DNA of 64,000 nt from an uncultured Desulfovibrionaceae bacterium (GTDB lineage: Bacteria; Desulfobacterota; Desulfovibrionia; Desulfovibrionales; Desulfovibrionaceae), in contig CATJOY010000039.1 in NCBI GenBank assembly GCA_949741925.1, positions 18,598-82,597 on the forward strand, written 5' to 3'. Positions 44,493 to 53,832 of this stretch are shown here, in pieces. The notes beneath the pieces are model-generated. The model had not been told where the DNA came from. It saw nothing but the letters and a program-made list of their open reading frames with translations, and did no database searches. Position 1 is the stretch's first letter. Each line of letters begins with the position of its first letter. Position numbers and translations under genes: made by a program.

Positions 44493-45073
44493 CACGGATC
44501 ACTTTTTCCGAAGCCTCAGGCCTCGCCGGCCGCAGGGGTTCGCTCGTCTCAAGCCTCACTACGGGCTGCCTCAAAAACAGGCGCGCCGCGCGCAAGGGAT
44601 CCTTTTGGCAAAGAAGAAAAAACAAGCGCAGGCCTCGGGCACGGGCTGCGCGCGGTTTTTTCGGCAGCCGCTGCTTGAAGAGCACAGGCGAACCGGCCAT
44701 AAAAAGGGCGCGGCTTGCTGCGGGGCTTCCCTTCAAAAAAATGACGCCCTGCAAGCACTGGTGACGCGCCAAAGGGCAGGAGGCCCGCAAAAAAAAAGCA
44801 GAATGCATCAAGGGACGAGGGCAGGGAACAGCCGCAGGCTCGGCCTTTGAATTGACAACCATAAACTAAGGAATATTCCTAAAAAAAATCTGGAAATTTA
44901 CCGCGTAATTGGGTATTGCTCAAAACCGGTTCCAGCAGTGTCGTTTTTTATACTGGCCTCATGGGCAGCGCTTATTCTGACGGAATTGAACAAAGGGCCT
45001 CGTTCCGGCGGAATCAACGCCAAGCAAGCGCCTGGCCTAGAGGCGGAAGGTGAATAACTACGCCAAATCATGA
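44493..45073. other. intergenic stretch with a palindrome and AT-rich second half
   Basis: The first part is GC-rich with only spurious ORFs. From about 44850 the sequence becomes AT-rich. TTGACA (44852-44857) precedes a perfect 12-base palindrome AGGAATATTCCT (44869-44880), possibly an operator. No gene is supported before 45202. Confidence 0.45.
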
Positions 45074-45089
45074 TGGTATGGTTTTTGCA
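45074..45089 (+). promoter_or_regulatory. sigma-54 (-24/-12) promoter
   Basis: TGGTATGGTTTTTGCA fits the sigma-54 consensus TGG-N9-TTGC with exact spacing. The expected start point near 45101 lies about 100 bases before the small YFNTM protein. Confidence 0.75.
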
Positions 45090-45201
45090 TAGTTATAAAT
45101 AAACGACGATCTTTTGACGAAACGGCCTTAGCCTCGGCGCAACGAGGCGTGATGCCGTAATAGGTATCAGTTCAGTGTATGTGGTAAGGAGGAGGAGGAT
45201 A

Positions 45202-45579
45202 ATGGAAGCTGTTGGTAGATTGTCGACACCTTATGCGTATGCAGATAGTCGTCAGTTTTCCCGCAAAGCCCAGGGCAAAGGAACCTCGTTTCAGGAAGCC
45301 CTGAACGCCGCGGGGAAAAGCACCCCTCATGGCGGCGAGATTGAAAAAGTGCCGACCTCGTATTTATCCATGCGGGAAAAATACTACTTCAACACGATGC
45401 TGCGTTCCACCCCAAGCGTTGAGCAAAGCGGGGGAGATCTTTTCAGCAGGGAAGCATCCACCATACTGAACCCGAGTGAAAAGGATTATTTCAACACAAT
45501 GTTTACATCCTCTTCCATAAAGGGATACGGAACAAACGGAGCCCCGCGCGGCATAAGCTCTGTGAACATCAAGGTTTGA
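45202..45579 (+). CDS. small protein with two YFNTM repeats, unknown function
   Basis: A 125-residue cytoplasmic protein, no signal peptide. It is polar in the first 50 residues and then carries two copies of a short motif, EKYYFNTMLRSTPS and EKDYFNTMFTSSS, about 40 residues apart. AAGGAGGAGGAGG before the ATG is a very strong ribosome site. It is the first gene after the sigma-54 promoter at 45074 and is followed 54 bases later by the PurC-like gene. I do not recognise the family. Repeated YFNTM elements suggest a peptide that binds a partner twice. Confidence 0.65.
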   Translation: MEAVGRLSTPYAYADSRQFSRKAQGKGTSFQEALNAAGKSTPHGGEIEKVPTSYLSMREKYYFNTMLRSTPSVEQSGGDLFSREASTILNPSEKDYFNTMFTSSSIKGYGTNGAPRGISSVNIKV

Positions 45580-45633
45580 GCCGTAATCGGTAAACAGCCT
45601 GAAGACGCGTGACGGAAATAAGGGAGCAGTGCC

Positions 45634-46545
45634 ATGCAAATTGTGCTGAAATCAGCTGTTCCGTCATTGCGGCTGTCCTACGCTGATGAGGATCATGATT
45701 ATTATGATTTGCCTCAGGATAAACAGCTTATTGTCTACACCGACCGTATGGCCGTGCGGGGCAAGACGCTGGGGCAGCCTATTCCGTACAAAGGCATTAT
45801 GTTCAATCAGATCAGCTTGTACTGGGCCAACAAGTTCCCCCACTTAGTGGGGCATAACCTGGTAGCTCAGGGGATAGAGCGTTTTCCGGCGGCGTTGCAG
45901 GCCCATGCCTCCTTGCTCAAAGGCCGCAGTTTCATCGCGCAGAAACTGCGGCAATTGCCCCTGAAGTTTCGGGTTATCGGCAGCCTGGCGGGGAAAGACT
46001 GGCAGGCGTATCAAGAATCGCGCATTGTGGGCGGGCAATCGCTGCCCCGGGGCTTGCGCGAATCGCAACCTATTGAAAAAGCTATTCTTTCTGTTATTCC
46101 TACCAGCCCCAATGCTGCTTCTCTCGGCATTAGCGATCCCGCCAAGTGGGCCCAACGCATGTTCGGGCCTGTGCTTTACAAAAAGATAGAGGATATTTGC
46201 CTTTCCATTTTTGGCGTGGCCCGCAGCTATGCGGCCCGCAGAGGCATTTATATTGCCGACACCATGTTTGAATTCGGCCTGCATGAAGGCAACCCCTATC
46301 TGATTAACGATGTCATGACCCCTAACACCTCTACCTACTGGTCTGCCGAGCGCTTTGTTCTTGGCCGGCCCCAGCCGCTTTTAGATCGCCAGCCTCTGGA
46401 AGAGTGGCTCGCCGCCCAGGGCTGGAACCCCTCCCTGCCCCTGCCGGAAATTCCCCAAGAGATCATGGCCGAGGTTTCTCGCCGTTACCGGGCTATTTTC
46501 GATGTCATGACCGGTAAAGTCAATCCGCCCGCCAAAGAGCAATAA
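45634..46545 (+). CDS. PurC (SAICAR synthetase)-like protein, probable pseudoenzyme
   Basis: The 303-residue protein aligns end to end with eukaryote-like PurC: TDRMAV (36-41), PYKGIMFNQISLYW (51-64), GLRESQ (140-145), GIYIADT.FEFGL (204-216) and the C-terminal EEWLAAQGW. However, the residues that bind ATP and substrates are changed. The GKVRD loop is replaced by a SYADEDHDYY stretch (15-24), VRGYITGS by FRVIGSLAG, STKAE...HDE by SPNAA...ISD (about 158-168), ADTKFEFG by ADTMFEFG (M211) and DEVLTPDSSRFW by NDVMTPNTSTYW (225-236). It is thus unlikely to make SAICAR. It probably shares the sigma-54 promoter and precedes folD. Confidence 0.75.
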   Translation: MQIVLKSAVPSLRLSYADEDHDYYDLPQDKQLIVYTDRMAVRGKTLGQPIPYKGIMFNQISLYWANKFPHLVGHNLVAQGIERFPAALQAHASLLKGRSFIAQKLRQLPLKFRVIGSLAGKDWQAYQESRIVGGQSLPRGLRESQPIEKAILSVIPTSPNAASLGISDPAKWAQRMFGPVLYKKIEDICLSIFGVARSYAARRGIYIADTMFEFGLHEGNPYLINDVMTPNTSTYWSAERFVLGRPQPLLDRQPLEEWLAAQGWNPSLPLPEIPQEIMAEVSRRYRAIFDVMTGKVNPPAKEQ

Positions 46546-46832
46546 GTTTTTTTGCGCCGCTCTCTTCTTGCTCGCCGCTCGGCAGTTTCTCCCTTGTGGG
46601 GCGTCTCTGCCGCAAGAGCTTCGGGCTTCTGACGGCAGTTCCCCTTTTCCGGTATTTACTGTTTCCTGTTCTGCGGATAGAGTAGCGTTTTTTCCGGGAT
46701 GCCCGCGGCGCATTCAGGCCCGTTGTTCCCGGCGTGAACCATTGACCCCAACCGGGGCAGCCTCTTTTCGCGGCTTCTGCCGGGCAGGAAAGATCACTGC
46801 CCCAAGGCCCTCCGAGGAAAAGCAGGTAAGGC

Positions 46833-47729
46833 ATGAGCGCGGAACTTCTCAGCGGTACGGCCATGCGCCGGGAAATACTGGCGGAACTGGCGGCAGAGGT
46901 ACAGAGCCTTCAGGAACAGCATGGCGTTCGGCCTGGTCTCGTCACCATCTTGGTAGGCAAAAACCCGGCCTCGGTCAGTTATGTAAGCCTGAAGGTTAAA
47001 ACGGCCCTGGAACTCGGCTTCCACGAAGTACAGGAATCCTTGCCGGAAACCATCAGCGAGGCGGATCTGCTGGCCGCAATCGAAGCCTGGAACAGGGATC
47101 CGAGCATCCACGGCATTCTGGTCCAGTTGCCGCTTCCCCCGCACATCGACGAAAAAAAAGTCATTAACGCCATTGACCCTGATAAGGATGTGGATGGCTT
47201 TCATCCCGTGAACCTGGGGCGCATGGTCCTTGGCGGAGAGGAAGCGCGTTTTCTGCCCTGCACTCCGGCGGGCATCCGGGAAATGCTGGTGCGCTCCGGA
47301 ACGCCCCTTGCCGGAGCCGAGGTCGTGGTTGTGGGCCGCTCTAACATCGTGGGCAAACCCATTGCCCTTATGCTGGCCCAAAAGGGGCCGGGAGGCGACG
47401 CCACGGTGACCTGCGTTCACACCCATACCCGGGATCTGGCCGGGCACTGTAAGCGGGCGGATATTCTGATTGTGGCCGCCGGAAAGCCGGGCCTGATCAA
47501 GCCCGAATGGATCAAGCCCGGGGCCACGGTTATTGATGTTGGCGTCAACCGCATCGGCGAGAGCGCCTCGGGCAAAGCCCTGCTAGCGGGCGACGTAGAT
47601 TTTGCCGGAGCCCGGGAAATCGCCGGAAAAATAACCCCGGTGCCCGGCGGCGTTGGCCCTATGACCATTGCCATGCTCATGAAAAATACCGTCCGCTCCG
47701 CCTGGCTGCATTGCGGCGAAAAACGATAA
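46833..47729 (+). CDS. folD: bifunctional methylenetetrahydrofolate dehydrogenase/cyclohydrolase
   Basis: A 298-residue cytoplasmic enzyme interconverting methylene-, methenyl- and formyl-tetrahydrofolate. The catalytic motif SVSYVSLKVKTA holds Y50 and K54; GILVQLPLP and DKDVDGFHPVN follow; the NADP site shows VVGRSNIVGKP and the end PVPGGVGPMTIAML. AGGTAAGG lies before the ATG. A 287-base gap separates it from the PurC-like gene, so it may have its own promoter. Confidence 0.96.
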   Translation: MSAELLSGTAMRREILAELAAEVQSLQEQHGVRPGLVTILVGKNPASVSYVSLKVKTALELGFHEVQESLPETISEADLLAAIEAWNRDPSIHGILVQLPLPPHIDEKKVINAIDPDKDVDGFHPVNLGRMVLGGEEARFLPCTPAGIREMLVRSGTPLAGAEVVVVGRSNIVGKPIALMLAQKGPGGDATVTCVHTHTRDLAGHCKRADILIVAAGKPGLIKPEWIKPGATVIDVGVNRIGESASGKALLAGDVDFAGAREIAGKITPVPGGVGPMTIAMLMKNTVRSAWLHCGEKR

Positions 47730-48089
47730 TAGCCTAAGCGCCCGCTCAGACCCCGACCAGCCCGGGTCAGGACTCGCGTCTCCTCCGGCAAAAACGGTCC
47801 GCAAAAGACCGGGCCCGCTCGTTCCGGCGCTCTCCGGGAACAGCGCGGCAGGAGCCCCGGGAGCGCCGCCGCGAGAAAATGCCGCCCGCCGGCGTTTTCT
47901 CATCGGCCGTAGCGCCCTCCGCTCCGGGGAGAATGCGGCAGTGTTCTTGGCAAGGCATACCTGAAGGCAACAAAGCCCATCTCCGGCGCTCGCGGCAAGG
48001 GGAGACGGAAACGCCCCGGAACGCGGACCTTGCCCGGGGCCGCCGCGCCGGAAGCATGTTCCTGCGCGCGGATACAAGTTCTTGCGCCC
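47730..48089. other. intergenic stretch between convergent folD and ilvB
   Basis: Only GC-driven ORFs are present. The main element is the hairpin at 47873. No ilvN-like sequence is present. Confidence 0.5.
47873..47901 (+). terminator. hairpin terminator between folD and ilvB
   Basis: Twelve pairs including one G-U (47873-47884 with 47890-47901) with A-rich and T-rich arms allow function on both strands. Confidence 0.55.
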
Positions 48090-49754
48090 CTAGTCAAAAA
48101 AGATCATGTCCTCTTCCGTGCATCCCGGCGGAATGATGGGATAGACGCGCTCGGTGGGATCCACAAGACAGTCAATGACGCAGGGGCCGCCGCAGCGCAA
48201 AGCCTTATCAAGCGTTGCGCGAAGATCCTTTTTATGGCGCAGCCTGAAGCCGCGCGCGCCGAAGGCCCGGGCAAGGAGCAGGTAATCCGTGGCCCGGTTC
48301 AGTTCGGTGTGGGCATAGCGTTTATTGTAAAAGAGGTTCTGCCACTGGTGGACCATGCCTAACACGCCGTTGTTGATGACCACGATGACAAGGGGCAAAT
48401 TGTAGGAAACCGCTGTGGCAAGTTCGTTCAGATTCATATGGAAACTGCCGTCCCCGGTCACCAGGGCCACCCGTTTTCCGGGATTCCCGACCTGGGCTCC
48501 GATGGCCGCCCCCAGGCCAAAGCCCATAGCGCCGAGGCCGCAGGAGCTGATAAGTGTCCGCGGTCTGGAAAAACGGTAGTACTGAGCGGTCCACATCTGA
48601 TGTTGCCCTACATCCGTAGCCACAATGCCCTCATCGCCAAGGGCGTGGCGCAAGGCCACAATGATGTCATGGGGCGTCAGCCGCTCGGATAATCCCACGG
48701 GCAAGGCGTTCATAGCTTTGTGCTGCAAGAGGCCATGAATCCATTCCCGGTTCCTGGCTTCGGGCAGCATGGCGGTCAAGGCCGGGAGAATTCGTTCTAT
48801 ATTGCCGACCAAGGGAACATCGGCCCTGACATTTTTAGAAATTTCCCCAGGGTCGATATCAATATGCACAACCGCGGCATCGGCCGCAAAGCGTTCTCTG
48901 TTCCCGGCCACCCTATCGGAAAAGCGCGCTCCCACGGCTATCAGCGCGTCGCAATCCCGCACCGCCGCGTTGGCCGTGGGGGAGCCATGCATGCCGACCA
49001 TGCCGAGATACAGCGGATAGGTATAGGGCACCGAAGAGAGCCCCATGATGCTGGCGCAAATGGGCGCGCCGATTCTGGCCGAGAGATCCAGCAGCTTTCC
49101 GGAGGCTTCGGAAAAGGTGACGCCGCCGCCCGCGTAGATAAGCGGTCGCTTGGCCGCGGCGATCTTTTCCGCCGCCGCCCGAAGCTCCCCGGCCTCGGGC
49201 CGGGGTTCAGGAAGCGGGGCATAGCAGGGCGCGGCCGTAAATTCCATGGCCTGCCGCCCTACATCCTTGGGAATATCAATGAGCACAGGCCGCTTGCGGC
49301 CGGAATTGGCCAGGGAAAAGGCCGTGGCTACGGTTTCCGCCATATCCCGGACATCCCGAACCAAAAAGTTCTCCTTAACCACGGGCTTGGTCATTTGGGT
49401 GATGTTCACCTCTTGAAAACCATCCCGGCCCATCAGATCTTGAGCGACGTTGCCCGTCACCGCCACAAGGGGCACAGAATCCAGATAGGCGGCGGCGATG
49501 CCCGTAACCAGGTTGGTTGCCCCCGGGCCGGAGGTGGCCAGCACAACCCCGGTCTTGCCGGTGGATCGCGCGTAGCCATCCGCCGCATGGGCCGCGCCCT
49601 GCTCGTGGGCCGTGAGAATGAGCCGCAGCTCCTTTTCCCGACCATACAGCGCGTCGAATATATCCAGCACCGTGCCTCCGGGGTAGCCGAACACGGTATC
49701 CACCCCCTGGGCAATCAGGGCCTCCAGTAAAATTTGTGCTCCTGTAAGCCGCAT
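48090..49754 (-). CDS. ilvB: acetolactate synthase large subunit (thiamine diphosphate enzyme)
   Basis: A 554-residue enzyme condensing pyruvate or 2-oxobutyrate in branched-chain amino acid synthesis. Catalytic glutamate E51 lies in TAHEQGAAHAADG, the FAD/central domain in GRDGFQE and PVLIDIPKDV, and the diphosphate-binding motif in GDGSFHMNLNEL...INNGVLGMV. GGGAGAA precedes the ATG at 49754; a much longer frame to 50336 is GC-driven. No regulatory small subunit (ilvN) follows or precedes, so it may use one encoded elsewhere or belong to an anabolic-independent type. Confidence 0.92.
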   Translation of the reverse strand: MRLTGAQILLEALIAQGVDTVFGYPGGTVLDIFDALYGREKELRLILTAHEQGAAHAADGYARSTGKTGVVLATSGPGATNLVTGIAAAYLDSVPLVAVTGNVAQDLMGRDGFQEVNITQMTKPVVKENFLVRDVRDMAETVATAFSLANSGRKRPVLIDIPKDVGRQAMEFTAAPCYAPLPEPRPEAGELRAAAEKIAAAKRPLIYAGGGVTFSEASGKLLDLSARIGAPICASIMGLSSVPYTYPLYLGMVGMHGSPTANAAVRDCDALIAVGARFSDRVAGNRERFAADAAVVHIDIDPGEISKNVRADVPLVGNIERILPALTAMLPEARNREWIHGLLQHKAMNALPVGLSERLTPHDIIVALRHALGDEGIVATDVGQHQMWTAQYYRFSRPRTLISSCGLGAMGFGLGAAIGAQVGNPGKRVALVTGDGSFHMNLNELATAVSYNLPLVIVVINNGVLGMVHQWQNLFYNKRYAHTELNRATDYLLLARAFGARGFRLRHKKDLRATLDKALRCGGPCVIDCLVDPTERVYPIIPPGCTEEDMIFFD

Positions 49755-50485
49755 GGCAATTCTCCCTCCGGGCCCGGCCTTGCCCGGGCCGCGCCATCCG
49801 TTGCGCCGCAACGAAATATATGCTGCGCTCAAATCTCTCCGCAGCCTTTGCCGGAAGGCCGCCGGCGTTCCGGCGCGGTGTTCCGACGCCGTGGCGCTCC
49901 CCTGCCGCGGATCTCGTCCCGCATATCCTCTCGTGTTGCGGCAACAAACCATATACAGCGGCAATATGCAATCCCCAAGCGCCCGGCGCGCCTGAGAGAA
50001 GAGCCTCAAACTGCTCGGAATCCCGGCCATCCCCAAACGCCCGGCGCGTCCTCCGCCGCCTCGGCGAGGCAGAGACCGCGGCTTCCCGAGCCTGGAGGCC
50101 GCCAGATGCCCCGGCAGGTCCGGCCCGATCCATGAACGTAAAGAAGGGACCTCTTTCCAACACGAAGCCCCCGGCAGGTCCGGCCTTGATCCGGCAGCCG
50201 CCGGGCGGGCCGCTCGCTCAAGCAACGCTTTTCCGTTCAATCCACAAGGGATGGTGATAGACAAAGCCGTTCCCTCCGCGCTACATTGGCCTTCTCTCTT
50301 GACGGCGCCCCCTGCGCGGCCGGGGGTTGGGGACATGCGTTCCTAAAACGCCGAGGGCGGCCAGGCTTGCCGCCTGAGCCCCCGGGGGCGGTTTCCGGCA
50401 AAGAAGATGTTGGCGGCAATGATGGTCTTCCGCCGAGCGGCAGACCGATACTATGCATACCCCACCTTACCCGCACGGAGGTTCT
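49755..50485. repeat. long non-coding stretch with two pairs of direct repeats
   Basis: No gene is supported. ATCCCCAA-CGCCCGGCGCG occurs at 49971-49990 and 50029-50048 with one mismatch. CCGGCAGGTCCGGCC occurs at about 50111 and 50171. The repeats suggest local duplication of non-coding DNA. Confidence 0.45.
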
Positions 50486-51625
50486 ATGGACAGCATGCAG
50501 TGGATAGACAGCCACGAGCAGGAAATCATCGCTACGTACAAGCATCTGCATACCATTCCCGAGCTTGGCCACAAGGAATTCAAAACCTCGGCCTTTTTGG
50601 CTGAAGAACTCAAAAAGGCCGGGATCGAGGTCGAGGAAAAGGTGGATGGCGTTACCGGCCTGATCGCGACCATCCGCGGGCGGGAACCCGGCATTACCTT
50701 TGCCGTCAGAGCAGATATGGACGCCCTGCCGCTGACCGAGGAAACAGGCCTGCCCTTTGCCTCCACCCATCCCGGGGTTATGCACGCCTGCGGCCATGAC
50801 GCCAACTCCACCATGGCCCTCTGGACCGCCAAGGCCGTGGCTGCCGCCGGCATTAAACGCGGCGCGATCAAATTTGTTTTCCAGCCCGCCGAAGAATGCC
50901 TGACCGGCGCCAAAAACATGATGGCCTCCGGCAAGCTCAAAGGCATTGATGAGATGGTCGGCATCCATTTCCGGATCAAATCCGAAGCCAAATTCGGGGA
51001 AGCCACCCCCGCCGTGGCCCACGCCGCCATCTGCCCGTTAAAGGTTACCGTGCGCGGCAAGGGGGCCCACGGCGCGCGGCCGCACCAAGGCATTAACGCG
51101 GCCGAGGTTGCGGGGCTAATCACCCATGCCGTCAGCCTGGTTCATTGTGATCCCTGCGTCTCCCATTCCGCCAAGCCCACCAGAATTCTTGTGGATACCG
51201 GCACCTTCAACATTATTCCTGAAAAGGCGGAGATGTACTTTGACCTGCGGGCCCAGACCAACGAAGTTATGGATTTTCAGCTTGAACGGGTTACCCGGGC
51301 CATTACTAAGGCTGCGGAAGCCGTGGGAGCCAGCGCGGAAATCGAAATCATGGGCCGGCTCCCGGCAGCCGTTATGGATCAAACCCTGATCGCCGAAACC
51401 TCTGCCGCCATTACCCAAGTTTTGGGTTCCGCCCTGCCGCCGATTCAGGTGGCCGGGAGCGAAGATTTCCACATCTTCGCCATTGAAGGGGGTATGCGCA
51501 CCACCGTCATCGGTCTTGGCACCGACGCCGAAACCCACCACAACAACAAGGTGGTCTATAACCTGGAAGCCATCCCCCTGGGCGTGAAAATCCTGACCAC
51601 CCTTGCCCTGAACAAACTGGCCTGA
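50486..51625 (+). CDS. M20D amidohydrolase (HipO/IAA-amino acid hydrolase type), copy 1
   Basis: A 379-residue cytoplasmic metallohydrolase. Metal ligands: C102 and H104 in MHACGHD, E136/E137 in QPAEE, H161 in GIHFRI and a late THHNNK histidine. The usual HDAH is HDAN here (N107), a difference from copy 2. The family cleaves N-acyl amino acids such as hippurate and indoleacetyl conjugates. GGAGG lies four bases before the ATG. It is followed 18 bases later by a closely similar gene, so the two arose by tandem duplication. Confidence 0.88.
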   Translation: MDSMQWIDSHEQEIIATYKHLHTIPELGHKEFKTSAFLAEELKKAGIEVEEKVDGVTGLIATIRGREPGITFAVRADMDALPLTEETGLPFASTHPGVMHACGHDANSTMALWTAKAVAAAGIKRGAIKFVFQPAEECLTGAKNMMASGKLKGIDEMVGIHFRIKSEAKFGEATPAVAHAAICPLKVTVRGKGAHGARPHQGINAAEVAGLITHAVSLVHCDPCVSHSAKPTRILVDTGTFNIIPEKAEMYFDLRAQTNEVMDFQLERVTRAITKAAEAVGASAEIEIMGRLPAAVMDQTLIAETSAAITQVLGSALPPIQVAGSEDFHIFAIEGGMRTTVIGLGTDAETHHNNKVVYNLEAIPLGVKILTTLALNKLA

Positions 51626-51643
51626 TTCGCAACGGAGGCTTGC

Positions 51644-52783
51644 ATGGACCGCCTGACCTGGATCACTGCCCATAACGACGAGATCATCAACACATACAAA
51701 CACCTGCATACGATCCCCGAACTCGCCCACCAGGAATTCAAAACCGCGGCCTTTCTGGCTGAAGAACTGCGCCGGGCCGGGCTTGAGGTGGAGGAACAGG
51801 CCGAAGGCACCACCGGCGTGTTGGCCGTGCTCCGGGGAAGCGAACCCGGCCCTGTTCTGGGCATCAGGGCGGATATGGACGCCCTGCCCCTGGAAGAACA
51901 AACCGGCCTGCCCTTTGCCTCCACCCATCCCGGCCGTATGCACGCCTGCGGCCACGACGCCCACAGCACCATTGTGCTTTGGACTGCCAAGGCGCTGGCC
52001 GCGCTGGGCATCAAGCGCGGCACAGTGAAATGTATCTTCCAGCCCGCCGAGGAAACCCTGACCGGGGCCCGACGCTTTCTCAAAACCGGTAAGCTGGATG
52101 ATGTGCAGGAAATGTTCTCCCTGCACCTGCGCCCCCGCTCCGAGGCCAAATTCGGCGAGGCAGCCGCGGGCATCGCCCACAGCGCCAGTTGCCCCCTCAA
52201 GGTTACCCTGACGGGAAAATCTTCCCACGGGGCGCGGCCGCACCAGGGCTGTAACGCCGCCGAGGCGGCCGGGCTGATTGTCAACGCCGTCGGCCTGGTC
52301 CACTGCGATCCCCGGGTTACCCATTCGGCCAAGTGTACCGGCATTCTGGCTGATACCGGCGTGTTTAACATCATACCGGATAAAGCTATCCTGCGGTTCG
52401 ACCTGCGCGCCCAGACCAACGAGGTCATGGAAGATCAACTGGCAAAGGTTACCCGGGCCATTGAGCAGACCGCGTCAGCCCTGGGCGTGGCCGCCGCCAT
52501 CGAGATAGTTGATCGTTGCCCGGCGGCCAGCCTGGACCCGGGGCTTGTCGCTGACGCCGCGCGCGCCATCACCGAGGTGCTTGGCAGTTCCCTCCCGGTG
52601 GTGGAAGTTCCCGCCTCGGAAGATTTCCATATCTTTGCGGTGGAAGGGGGCATGCGCACTACATTGGTCGGCATCGGCACCGACGCTGAAACCCACCACC
52701 ACCCCGAGGTGACCTATAACCTGGAGGCGGTGCCCATCGGCGTAAAAATTATGACCACCCTGCTTCACAACAAACTGAGCTGA
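51644..52783 (+). CDS. M20D amidohydrolase, copy 2
   Basis: Also 379 residues and similar throughout to copy 1 (same MHACGHD, QPAEE, HGARPHQG, DLRAQTNEVM and SEDFHIFA motifs). It has the canonical HDAH and SLHLRP instead of GIHFRI. Differences cluster in residues 138-180, next to the active site, which suggests distinct substrates. GGAGG precedes the ATG. The exported protein at 52793 starts nine bases after its stop, so three genes form one operon. Confidence 0.88.
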   Translation: MDRLTWITAHNDEIINTYKHLHTIPELAHQEFKTAAFLAEELRRAGLEVEEQAEGTTGVLAVLRGSEPGPVLGIRADMDALPLEEQTGLPFASTHPGRMHACGHDAHSTIVLWTAKALAALGIKRGTVKCIFQPAEETLTGARRFLKTGKLDDVQEMFSLHLRPRSEAKFGEAAAGIAHSASCPLKVTLTGKSSHGARPHQGCNAAEAAGLIVNAVGLVHCDPRVTHSAKCTGILADTGVFNIIPDKAILRFDLRAQTNEVMEDQLAKVTRAIEQTASALGVAAAIEIVDRCPAASLDPGLVADAARAITEVLGSSLPVVEVPASEDFHIFAVEGGMRTTLVGIGTDAETHHHPEVTYNLEAVPIGVKIMTTLLHNKLS

Positions 52784-52792
52784 GATCACATC

Positions 52793-53686
52793 ATGAACCA
52801 ACTGCTTTCCCGGGCCACGCCCGCCCCGTTCCCTCTACGGTCACAGGTCCGCCTACGCCGCTCCCTAGTCCCGCTCCTCCTGCTCGCCCTGTTCTTGTGG
52901 GGGCCGGTGGAGGCGCAAAGCGCGGCGGACGGCATGCCGGAAAGCATAACGGCAAGCGGGGCCCGGCAACCGGCGTTGTTTGCTTCGCCCCGCTTTGACG
53001 GCTGCTGGGAAAGCTTTTATGAACGGGCCGGGGATAACGCCCCGGTGCTGGAGCGCCGCACCCTGACTCTGGCCCAAGGCCTTCTGCAAACCGTGACCCT
53101 GCCCGAGGGCGAAGCGGCCGGCGCCCAGATCGCCCTCTCGTTCGGCCCGGCCGACCGCTCGCTGCGCGAGGAGGGCGACAGCCTGACCATTTTTGATGGT
53201 CCAACGCCGGTCCAAATTCTCAAAGCTATCGATGCCCGCACCATCGAGATTCTGAGCCCGGGGGCGGACGCCGCGCCCGTGCTGGCCCGGCGTTGCGAAA
53301 AAAAATTCGATAGGTTTTTTGCGGGAACTATCCCGCTCTTTGAACGGCTGCCCTCCGCCTGGACCAGGCAGGGCGAGACCGAACCTTTTTTGCTGTTTTC
53401 TTCGGAAAAACGCTCCGTACGCTTTCTGGGCGGAGCCGCGGCCGAGGCGCTGGGAACCGAGCCTCTGCCGGTAGCCGCCTATATGGAATCACGCCGGGAT
53501 TTCCTGCCCGGCGCCCTGATCCTGGTTCTGGCTCCGGATGCCACGCGCCGGGCGGTCTTGCTCATCGACACCCTGGGGGAGGAGCACTGGCCCGTCAGTT
53601 TGCATAGTTCCGGCGCAACCATTGCTATCGGTTCCCTGGATGCCGCAAGCTTTTTCCCGCCCCAAAGCGCCGCGGAACCGCGTTAA
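52793..53686 (+). CDS. exported protein of unknown function
   Basis: A 297-residue protein with a long basic N-terminus and a hydrophobic core (about 27-38), cleavage probably after VEA near residue 41. The mature part looks beta-rich and contains two cysteines (CWESFYER and ARRCEKKF). I do not recognise the family. It follows the M20 pair closely. An association with the hydrolases is suggested only by position. Confidence 0.6.
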   Translation: MNQLLSRATPAPFPLRSQVRLRRSLVPLLLLALFLWGPVEAQSAADGMPESITASGARQPALFASPRFDGCWESFYERAGDNAPVLERRTLTLAQGLLQTVTLPEGEAAGAQIALSFGPADRSLREEGDSLTIFDGPTPVQILKAIDARTIEILSPGADAAPVLARRCEKKFDRFFAGTIPLFERLPSAWTRQGETEPFLLFSSEKRSVRFLGGAAAEALGTEPLPVAAYMESRRDFLPGALILVLAPDATRRAVLLIDTLGEEHWPVSLHSSGATIAIGSLDAASFFPPQSAAEPR

Positions 53687-53832
53687 CAACCTGACGCCGC
53701 CACGGGAAAAGGCGGCGTGGCAACTCTCTTTCATAACAGCCCCAACGGCCGCGGAAAAGCGCAACCGGATTCCCCACGGGCGGAGCCGGCAATGGTTTTC
53801 CCCCTGCCATCCGGGGCACACAAGGAGTACCT

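Noticed and set aside
44299..44862. Open frames on both strands after fhs
   Set aside because: They overlap the fhs end and its terminator, and are basic low-complexity translations.
49755..50336. N-terminal extension of ilvB to 50336
   Set aside because: Start at 49754 has the ribosome site and matches family length; the extension is Arg/Gly/Pro-rich and includes the repeats.
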